Source of the DNA: an uncultured Bacteroidales bacterium
GTDB taxonomy: Bacteria > Bacteroidota > Bacteroidia > Bacteroidales > FEN-979
DNA length: 5,204 nucleotides
Assembly (NCBI GenBank): GCA_903928285.1
Contig: CAIYQH010000170.1
Coordinates: 1-5,204, forward strand
Direction: 5' to 3'
Under the pieces are notes generated by a model. It was not told where the DNA came from and did no database searches. It worked only from the letters and a program-made list of their open reading frames with translations. This document shows, in pieces, positions 1 to 5,204 of this stretch; position 1 is the stretch's first letter, and the number at the start of each line of letters is the position of its first letter. The position numbers and the translations under genes were made by a program.

Positions 1-1
1 C

Positions 2-238
2 TTTGCCAAAAGTCTCTGGGATACCTGGAGGGAGGCCCCGGAAGTACTTACCGCCCACAATATTCAGCTGCTGGCCCTGGGCAACCTGGTTGGCTTCCTC
101 GTGGCGATCGCAGCCATCAAGGCATTTATCACCTTCCTTACAAAACATGGATTCGTTGCTTTTGGTTATTACCGGATTGTTGTCGGACTTTTCCTGATCG
201 TTTTCCTGCTGACCGGCCATAGCTTATCCATTCAGTGA
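2..238 (+). CDS. uppP: Undecaprenyl-diphosphatase, C-terminal fragment (5' truncated by window)
   Basis: UppP/BacA is an integral membrane enzyme that dephosphorylates undecaprenyl diphosphate to undecaprenyl phosphate, recycling the lipid carrier for peptidoglycan and other surface polymers. Only the last 78 codons are in the window, read in the frame that begins at base 2 and stops with TGA at 236-238. The family is usually around 260-280 residues, so roughly the last third is present. What can be seen is two hydrophobic segments (about fragment residues 23-46 and 58-72) separated by a short loop carrying FGYYRIVVG, which is the typical end of BacA proteins (a YRI..G motif before the last membrane helix). 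The catalytic motifs lie upstream, outside the window, so activity cannot be judged. The stop codon shares its last base with the truB ATG (TGATG), which suggests translational coupling and one transcript. Identification rests on this C-terminal pattern and the truB neighbour. Confidence 0.88.
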   Translation, partial: FAKSLWDTWREAPEVLTAHNIQLLALGNLVGFLVAIAAIKAFITFLTKHGFVAFGYYRIVVGLFLIVFLLTGHSLSIQ

Positions 239-978
239 TGCCCTTCCAGTTTGAGCAGGGCGAAGTCCTGCTGGTAAACAAACCCTATTCCTGGACCTCT
301 TTCGATGTGGTCGGCAAGCTAAGGATATCCATCCGGAAACTTACCGGTATCCGTAAGATTAAGATCGGCCATGCCGGCACCCTTGATCCCCTGGCCACCG
401 GACTGCTGATCCTGTGTACCGGCAAATTCACCCGGCGCATTGATGAATTCCAGGGACTCGAGAAGGAGTATACAGGGACCTTCATGCTTGGCGCCACCAC
501 CCCCTCTTTTGATCTTGAGACCGCTGTCGATCAAACTTTTCCGGTTATTGCACCGGCAGGGTCAGACAGTCGGTTGGGATGGGAGGCTGCCATCCGCTCG
601 GCGGCAACACATTTTACAGGTACTTTCGAACAGGTACCTCCCCAGTTTTCGGCCATCAAAGTCGATGGAAAGCGGGCCTATGAGTCGGCCAGGAAAGAGG
701 TGAATGTGGAAATCAAGTCGCGCGAAGTGACGATCTCTGCCTTCGAGATCACCCGCATTGCCATGCCGGAGGTTGACTTCCGCGTGGTGTGCAGCAAAGG
801 GACCTATATCAGGTCGCTGGCGCGCGATTTCGGACTGTTGCTGGGTTGCGGAGCACATCTTACAGCCCTTTGCCGCACACGCATCGGAACGTATCACCTG
901 CGCGATGCATACGAGCTGACCGACCTGATCAATACTATTCCCGACAGCAGGCTCATCCTGCCTCCGGATCTCCTCTGA
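238..978 (+). CDS. truB: tRNA pseudouridine(55) synthase TruB, short form without PUA domain
   Basis: TruB isomerises uridine 55 in the T-loop of tRNAs to pseudouridine in the cytoplasm. The 246-residue product shows the family motifs in order: LLVNKP..WTSFDVV near residues 11-25; the catalytic motif GHAGTLDPLATG at 44-55, with the nucleophilic aspartate at D50 (E. coli D48); the conserved tyrosine Y78 in LEKEY (E. coli Y76); PPQFSAIKVDGKRAYE mid-protein; and CSKGTYIRSLARDFG followed by GCGAHL..LCRTRIG toward the end. It stops about 65 residues short of the E. coli protein (314 residues), so the C-terminal PUA RNA-binding domain is missing. Such short forms are, as far as I recall, normal in Bacteroidota, so this is not a truncation. 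I chose ATG 238 because it overlaps the uppP stop by one base; a GTG one codon earlier (235) is in frame but less likely. No Shine-Dalgarno sequence is visible, consistent with coupling to uppP. Confidence 0.96.
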   Translation: MPFQFEQGEVLLVNKPYSWTSFDVVGKLRISIRKLTGIRKIKIGHAGTLDPLATGLLILCTGKFTRRIDEFQGLEKEYTGTFMLGATTPSFDLETAVDQTFPVIAPAGSDSRLGWEAAIRSAATHFTGTFEQVPPQFSAIKVDGKRAYESARKEVNVEIKSREVTISAFEITRIAMPEVDFRVVCSKGTYIRSLARDFGLLLGCGAHLTALCRTRIGTYHLRDAYELTDLINTIPDSRLILPPDLL

Positions 979-1013
979 AGGGAGAATTTACAGCTTCAAA
1001 AAGATATCCCCCT

Positions 1014-1048
1014 GTTTTCAGCATGAACTTTGAAAAATAGTAACTTTG
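1014..1048 (+). promoter_or_regulatory. Candidate Bacteroidota-type sigma-ABfr promoter for the propeller-tadA-rhaD unit
   Basis: The -7 element TAACTTTG at 1041-1048 is a full match to the Bacteroidota consensus TAnnTTTG. About 20 bases upstream, a T-rich GTTTTC at 1014-1019 could serve as the loosely conserved -33 element. AACTTTG also occurs 16 bases earlier (1026-1032), so the heptamer is directly repeated; the upstream copy lacks the TA and is probably not itself a -7 element. The predicted start of transcription is about 1052-1056, giving a leader of roughly 115 bases before the ATG at 1171. The site lies in the only real intergenic gap of the window, which supports it. No experimental evidence can be seen. 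Confidence 0.55.
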
Positions 1049-1053
1049 TGGTT

Positions 1054-1102
1054 CTGCCGCATGTAGTGTAGTATGCTGGCCATGTGGTTAGCCATGCGGC
1101 TG
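1054..1102 (+). promoter_or_regulatory. Nested stem-loop in the 5' leader of the propeller gene
   Basis: GCCGCATG at 1056-1063 is a perfect 8-base inverted repeat of CATGCGGC at 1093-1100. Between the arms, GCTGGCC (1075-1081) can pair with GGTTAGC (1086-1092) through five Watson-Crick pairs and two G-U pairs, closed by a four-base loop (1082-1085). The 3' arms of the two stems are directly adjacent at 1092/1093, so the helices could stack, leaving an 11-base bulge (1064-1074) on the 5' side only. The structure begins at or within a few bases of the predicted transcription start, so it would form the very 5' end of the mRNA. It lacks a following U-tract and is not a classic terminator. I recognise no known riboswitch. 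It may be a stabilising 5' hairpin, an RNA regulator, or as DNA an operator; function is inferred only. Confidence 0.42.
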
Positions 1103-1170
1103 CGTCAATAATACCGGCAGCGAAACAACGGCAACATGCATATAGAAAACCAGGAAATAACATTCGAAAA

Positions 1171-3939
1171 ATGAAAATTTTTTTAAGGAATTCACGGTCA
1201 CGGGTCATCATCCCGCTGCTTTTAGCCCTGTTGCTGACAGGAACAGCTTTCCTTCTCAACACCCGTTCCGGCAACTCCGGGAACGACAAACGAAAAAAAT
1301 ACGAGGCTTTCCTGTCGTCGCTCAATAAAAGGGCTCCCCAGGTATCTAAGGCTGGAAAAGAGGATGAAGGCGCTGCCGATGAGCCCGGAATTGCCGCGTA
1401 TCATGATTTCCTGATGACCCTGGATCCGGCAACCGGCACGGTGCCCCGCGAACGGCTGATTCCCGCGATGATTCAAACCCGGAATTCAGCCGACCTGAAA
1501 CAAAGCAGTTCGATCCATTGGCAGGGTTATCCCTCCGATATGGGAGGACGTACCCGTGCCATCATGTATGATCCCAATGATGCAACCCACAAGAAGGTGT
1601 GGGCTGGCGGGGTAACTGGCGGATTATGGTACAACAACGATATCACCAGCGCCACCAGCCCGTGGATCCCGGTGGGGGATTTCTGGAGCAACCTGGCGAT
1701 CCGTTGCCTGACCTATGATCCGGCACATCCGCAGACTTTTTATATCGGAACCGGCGAAGCGGAAACAGCCATGGAGACCTACCGGGAGAGTTCGGGCCTG
1801 GGGACAGGCATCATGCGCAGTACCGATGGCGGACAAACCTGGGGATTTATCTCAGGAACGGAACAGTTTGCCTATGTGACCAAGATCGTCATCCGTATTG
1901 AAAACGGTATCAGCGTTATTTATGCGGGAGTTGCTTCAGGCCTTTATAAAGGCGAGCAGCACCAGAGCCTTCCCTCCGACGGGCTCTTCCGTTCAGCCGA
2001 CAACGGGGTTACCTGGCAGCAGGTTTTGCCCCTCATTCAGGGATCAACAGTACCCTATTGCGTTTCAGATATCGCCCTGGGAGCCGATAACAGGCTTTAT
2101 GTCGGAACCCGGCCCAACCTCAACGGCGAGGGTGCGGCAGTGCTGCTTTATTCTACGAATGGCACAACTTGGACTGTGAATTCGCAATACCAGACCGCCA
2201 TTATCAACAGCACCACCAACACCATCCCCGGCCGCGTGGTGCTCGCGGCGGCGCCGTCCGATCCCAATATCGTCTATGCCCTGATTGCCGACGGGTTTGT
2301 GAATTCAGCCAACGGATTCAACTATTACTACTGCGATTATATCCTGCGATCGGCCGACAAGGGGGTTACCTGGGTTACCAAGGCGGTGCCCACCGACCTC
2401 ACTTCGGGAACCAGCTTTGCCACCATTGCCTGGCATGCCCTCGATATTGCCGTTGATCCGAATAATGCCGACCACCTGTATATCGGCGGACTCGATGTTC
2501 ACCATTCCACCAATGGTGGGAATTCATGGACCCGCGTGAGCGACTGGTCGCTGATGTATTCGGGCGGCGGACCGATGTATATCCATGCCGATCAGCATAT
2601 TATCGTTTATAAACCGGGTTCTTCCGATGAACTGGTTTTAGGATGTGACGGCGGGATTTTTTATACAGCAAACGGTTCCCTCCTGAGCCCCGACTTTGAA
2701 CAACACAACAAGAGCTATTCCACACTCCAGTTTTATACCTGTGCCATCCATCCCGCCGCCGGGACGCAGCAGTTTTACGGTGGCCTTCAGGACAACGGAT
2801 CGCTCTATTATACCGGTACGCCGCTCTCCATCAACGATATGGTAAGCGGAGGCGACGGGGCCTGCTGCTTTTATGATGAAACCAATCCAAACCTCTCCAT
2901 GACCTCCTACTATTATAATAACTACTATATCTTTCAGTATGGCAATGTGGTGAATGTCACCGGGAACTGGTCATGCGGCACCTTTGTGAGCCCCTCCGAC
3001 TTTGATTACAACGGGAAGCACCTTTTTTCAAACGCTGTGGACTATATCGGAACCTATGCCGACAAGATTGTACGCTTCGACAACCTTACCAGCAATATCT
3101 CGGGTCATTTCCTTCCGCTGAATACCGGGAGCACGGTCTTTTTCACCGTGCTGAAGTATTCACCCTATTCCCCTTCGGGAAAATCAACCCTGTTTGTTGG
3201 TTCCGAATCGGGTCGGTTATTTAAGGTCACCGAGGCCCAAAGCAACACACCGCTCGCTACCGATATCGGCAGCACCTCCTTTCCCACCTCCAGCATCTCA
3301 TCGGTTGCCATCGGCAAGTCGGAGGATACCCTGATGGTGACCTTCTCAAACTATGGTGTTGCATCGGTATGGCAAACCTACAACGGGGGCACCTCCTGGA
3401 CCAATATTGAAGGAAACCTGCCCGACATGCCCATCCGCTGGGCCCTGTACCACCCGTCGAATACCCGTCAGGCATTACTGGCAACCGAAACCGGCGTTTG
3501 GGAATGCGTTAATCTCAACCATTCCCCGGTCGTATGGTTCCCTGTGAATACCGGTATGGCCAATGTGCGGGTGGATATGCTGCAGATCCGCAGGGCCGAC
3601 AATACGGTGATCGCCGCCACCCATGGACGCGGGCTCTTTACCATGACCTGGGATGTAACGGATGGTGTTCGGGAAAAACAAGCCATCACCCCGGCATTGT
3701 TTCCCAATCCTACCAGCGGACAGGTACGCCTGTCGGTAATGCTCGATGAGCCGGGCAGAACCGATCTGACCATAGTCAACCTGAACGGGAAGGAGGTGTT
3801 GCAGGAATCCTCCATATCCCCGGCAGGTAATTTCAGCAAGATGATCAACCTTGCAACTCAGCCTGCCGGAACCTACCTTGTGACCCTGAAAAACGGCAAC
3901 AGGACCATAGTCTCGGAAAAAATAATTGTTCATCCGTAA
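1171..3939 (+). CDS. Secreted Asp-box (BNR) beta-propeller protein with T9SS type A C-terminal sorting domain
   Basis: The 922-residue product has a basic N-terminus (K2, R6, R9, R11) and a hydrophobic core at about 12-29, so it is exported by Sec; cleavage after A26 is possible but weak. A charged spacer follows (about 30-75), then GGRTRAIMYDP at 125 and WAGGVTGGLW at 144-153, which open the propeller. Asp-box turns of the S-x-D/N-x-G-x-T/S-W type start at 217 (STDGGQTW), 275 (SADNGVTW), 328 (STNGTTW), 394 (SADKGVTW), 446 (STNGGNSW) and 736 (TYNGGTSW), with a related GCDGGIF at 491. The last 80 or so residues are a T9SS type A sorting domain: FPNPTSG at 844, VNLNGKEV at 869, PAGTYLVTL at 898, ending IIVHP. 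Such domains direct passage through the outer membrane and usually surface attachment or release. Sialidases, GH74 glucanases, sortilins and YCF48-like proteins share Asp-box propellers, but I see no catalytic signature, so function is unknown. I chose ATG 1171 because it places the signal sequence at the N-terminus after an A-rich leader; a GTG at 1084 would add 29 unlikely residues. The stop overlaps the tadA start. Confidence 0.9.
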   Translation: MKIFLRNSRSRVIIPLLLALLLTGTAFLLNTRSGNSGNDKRKKYEAFLSSLNKRAPQVSKAGKEDEGAADEPGIAAYHDFLMTLDPATGTVPRERLIPAMIQTRNSADLKQSSSIHWQGYPSDMGGRTRAIMYDPNDATHKKVWAGGVTGGLWYNNDITSATSPWIPVGDFWSNLAIRCLTYDPAHPQTFYIGTGEAETAMETYRESSGLGTGIMRSTDGGQTWGFISGTEQFAYVTKIVIRIENGISVIYAGVASGLYKGEQHQSLPSDGLFRSADNGVTWQQVLPLIQGSTVPYCVSDIALGADNRLYVGTRPNLNGEGAAVLLYSTNGTTWTVNSQYQTAIINSTTNTIPGRVVLAAAPSDPNIVYALIADGFVNSANGFNYYYCDYILRSADKGVTWVTKAVPTDLTSGTSFATIAWHALDIAVDPNNADHLYIGGLDVHHSTNGGNSWTRVSDWSLMYSGGGPMYIHADQHIIVYKPGSSDELVLGCDGGIFYTANGSLLSPDFEQHNKSYSTLQFYTCAIHPAAGTQQFYGGLQDNGSLYYTGTPLSINDMVSGGDGACCFYDETNPNLSMTSYYYNNYYIFQYGNVVNVTGNWSCGTFVSPSDFDYNGKHLFSNAVDYIGTYADKIVRFDNLTSNISGHFLPLNTGSTVFFTVLKYSPYSPSGKSTLFVGSESGRLFKVTEAQSNTPLATDIGSTSFPTSSISSVAIGKSEDTLMVTFSNYGVASVWQTYNGGTSWTNIEGNLPDMPIRWALYHPSNTRQALLATETGVWECVNLNHSPVVWFPVNTGMANVRVDMLQIRRADNTVIAATHGRGLFTMTWDVTDGVREKQAITPALFPNPTSGQVRLSVMLDEPGRTDLTIVNLNGKEVLQESSISPAGNFSKMINLATQPAGTYLVTLKNGNRTIVSEKIIVHP

Positions 3940-4391
3940 TGAAATCGTACCCGATTTTTTCACCAGAATATTACATGAACGAAGCCCTGAAGGAGGCTCA
4001 GAAGGCCTTTGACAAGGATGAAGTGCCGGTTGGGGCGGTGGTGGTGTGTAACCGAACGATTATTGCAAGGGCGCACAATCTTACCGAAACGCTGAACGAT
4101 GCGACAGCCCATGCCGAGATGCAGGCATTTACGGCTGCTGCCGGTTATCTTGGCGGTAAATACCTGGATGAATGCACCCTGTTTGTGACCCTTGAGCCCT
4201 GTGCCATGTGCGCCGGCGCCGCTTTCTGGACCCAACTGGGAGGAATAATCTATGGAACTTCCGATGAAAAACGGGGCTATCTTCTTTCCGGATCTTCGTT
4301 GCTTCATCCCAAAACAGAGGTTGCATCGGGCATCCTGGCAGCAGAATGCAGCGACCTGCTGAAACAATTCTTTAAAGGCAAGCGAACATGA
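3939..4391 (+). CDS. tadA: tRNA adenosine(34) deaminase TadA
   Basis: TadA deaminates the wobble adenosine 34 of tRNA-Arg(ACG) to inosine, allowing CGU/CGC/CGA decoding; it acts as a cytoplasmic zinc-dependent homodimer. The 150-residue product has the complete cytidine/deoxycytidylate deaminase fold signature: HAE with zinc ligand H58 and the proton-shuttling E60, then PCAMC with zinc ligands C88 and C91. EVPVGAVV near residue 28 and GTSDEKRGY near 106 also match TadA; D109 in the latter corresponds to D108 of E. coli TadA. ATG 3939 is preferred over an internal ATG at 3975 because the residues before M13 (SPEYY) align with the E. coli N-terminus (SHEYW). This start shares one base with the TAA of the propeller gene (TAATG), and the TGA overlaps the rhaD start by four bases. 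No Shine-Dalgarno precedes it. A guanine deaminase is the main alternative, but length and motifs favour TadA. Confidence 0.93.
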   Translation: MKSYPIFSPEYYMNEALKEAQKAFDKDEVPVGAVVVCNRTIIARAHNLTETLNDATAHAEMQAFTAAAGYLGGKYLDECTLFVTLEPCAMCAGAAFWTQLGGIIYGTSDEKRGYLLSGSSLLHPKTEVASGILAAECSDLLKQFFKGKRT

Positions 4392-5204
4392 CGGGAAGAA
4401 TAGACCCCCTGCTGAAATTCACCGGCGATCTTTTACAGAAAAAAGAGATAAAAACACTGTTAAACCAGGTTGCGGAGGTGGCACAATACCTGTGGGACCG
4501 GGGCTGGGCGGAACGGAATGCCGGCAATTTTTCGGTGAATATCACTGAATTTTTTCAGGACAAAGAGCTGGACCGTTTATCAGCCTATCCTTTTTTTCCT
4601 CTAACCCGGGAGTATCCTCTCCTGGCGCGTACCCTCTTTCTGGTGAGCGGTACGGGTACCCGTATGCGTGAAATGGCCCTTTCTCCTGCCGGTAAGGTTT
4701 GTTTTGTCTATATCAGCGATTCCGGTTCCGCTTATCATATCCTGGTAGGAGAGCATGATGGCGATTACCTGAAACCGACCTCCGAACTGGTCACCCACCT
4801 GATGGTCCATCAGCAAATGATTCAGAAAAAATCGCCCGGCAGGGTAGTCTTACATGCCCATGTCACCGAACTGATCGCTCTTACGCACTTAAGCCAGCTT
4901 AAATCGGAAGAAACGCTGAATTCCCTGCTCTGGCGGATGCATCCCGAAACCCTGCTGTTCATTCCCGATGGCATCGGATTTGTACCTTATACCCTTGCAG
5001 GAACCGATCATCTTGCAGGGCTGACTACCAGGGAACTGGAGCGACACCAGGCTGTTATGTGGGAAAAACACGGGTGTCTTTCGATCGGGAATACACTGCC
5101 CGAGGCTTTTGATATTCTTGATGTACTGGCCAAAGCGGCAAAAATTTATCTTCTATGTAAATCCACCGGCACGGAGCCTGAAGGCCTTACCAACAGCCAA
5201 TTGC
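4388..5204 (+). CDS. rhaD: L-rhamnulose-1-phosphate aldolase RhaD (3' end outside window)
   Basis: RhaD is a zinc-dependent class II aldolase that splits L-rhamnulose 1-phosphate into dihydroxyacetone phosphate and L-lactaldehyde, the last step of the phosphorylative rhamnose pathway. The frame from ATG 4388 stays open to the window end, giving 272 residues; comparison with E. coli RhaD (274 residues) suggests only some 15-25 C-terminal residues are missing, as this protein has a longer N-terminus. Matching segments are WDRGWAERNAGNFSV at 36-50, LFLVSGTGT at 83-91, AYHILVG at 115-121, PTSEL with the catalytic-type glutamate E133 (E. coli E117), LHAHVTELIALT with zinc ligands H156 and H158 (E. 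coli H141, H143), PDGIGFVPYTLAGTD at 193-207, and EKHG with the third ligand H228 (E. coli H212). The related fuculose-phosphate aldolase and ribulose-phosphate epimerase are shorter and lack the GW.ERN.GN motif. The start overlaps the tadA stop in ATGA, implying translational coupling. Confidence 0.92.
   Translation, partial: MTGRIDPLLKFTGDLLQKKEIKTLLNQVAEVAQYLWDRGWAERNAGNFSVNITEFFQDKELDRLSAYPFFPLTREYPLLARTLFLVSGTGTRMREMALSPAGKVCFVYISDSGSAYHILVGEHDGDYLKPTSELVTHLMVHQQMIQKKSPGRVVLHAHVTELIALTHLSQLKSEETLNSLLWRMHPETLLFIPDGIGFVPYTLAGTDHLAGLTTRELERHQAVMWEKHGCLSIGNTLPEAFDILDVLAKAAKIYLLCKSTGTEPEGLTNSQL

Noticed and set aside
562..897. Minus-strand open frame of 111 codons opposite truB.
   Set aside because: It is fully antisense to conserved truB motifs and has no family signature or upstream signal.
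975..998. Possible terminator after truB (TGAAG at 976-980 facing CTTCA at 994-998).
   Set aside because: Only five base pairs around a 13-base loop, low G+C in the stem and no clean U-tract, so it is not convincing as an intrinsic terminator.
1056..1110. The leader inverted repeat read as an intrinsic terminator of truB.
   Set aside because: The sequence after the stem (TGCGTCAATA) has no run of T, and the element lies downstream of a good promoter, so a leader role fits better.
1084..1170. In-frame GTG start at 1084 that would lengthen the propeller protein by 29 residues.
   Set aside because: The extension would put a polar stretch before the signal sequence, and it lies within the hairpin leader only about 30 bases from the predicted transcription start. 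ATG 1171 has the better context.
1819..3400. The recurring Asp-box segments considered as DNA tandem repeats.
   Set aside because: The similarity is at protein level only; spacing is irregular and codons differ between copies, as expected for old propeller blades rather than recent duplication.
3475..3963. Long open frame on the minus strand (162 codons) opposite the end of the propeller gene.
   Set aside because: It lies antisense to the well-supported T9SS sorting domain, its translation shows no recognisable domain, and open antisense frames are common opposite coding sequence of this composition.
3990..3996. Perfect Shine-Dalgarno-like AAGGAGG inside tadA.
   Set aside because: It encodes conserved TadA residues, has no suitably spaced start codon, and Bacteroidota rarely use such sites.

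Overview
The window looks like a chromosomal segment from a member of the Bacteroidota. Four signs support this. A large secreted protein ends in a type IX secretion (T9SS) type A sorting domain, which is essentially restricted to that phylum. The one recognisable promoter fits the Bacteroidota TAnnTTTG -7 element. Start codons lack Shine-Dalgarno sequences and sit in A-rich leaders or overlap upstream stops. The uppP-truB gene pair is an arrangement I recall as common in this phylum. Base composition is moderate, by eye around or slightly above half G+C. I cannot name a genus.

Layout: all genes are on the + strand. (1) 2-238 is the C-terminal end of undecaprenyl-diphosphatase (uppP/bacA). 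(2) 238-978 is tRNA pseudouridine-55 synthase (truB), whose start overlaps the uppP stop by one base. (3) 979-1170 is the only real intergenic gap; it carries a Bacteroidota-type promoter and an unusually structured 5' leader. (4) 1171-3939 encodes a 922-residue exported Asp-box (BNR) beta-propeller protein with a T9SS C-terminal sorting domain and no identified activity. (5) 3939-4391 is tRNA adenosine-34 deaminase (tadA), overlapping the propeller stop by one base. (6) 4388-5204 (running off the end) is L-rhamnulose-1-phosphate aldolase (rhaD), overlapping tadA by four bases.

There appear to be two transcription units. The first is a housekeeping uppP-truB unit (cell-wall lipid carrier recycling plus tRNA modification). 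The second is a propeller-tadA-rhaD unit whose three cistrons are tightly overlapped, although their products act at the cell surface, on tRNA and in sugar catabolism. No mobile element, CRISPR array, tRNA or rRNA is visible. The points most worth a second look are the nested hairpin leader directly downstream of the promoter, and the odd translational linkage of a surface protein to tadA and rhaD. I did not find a clear new defence or mobile system.
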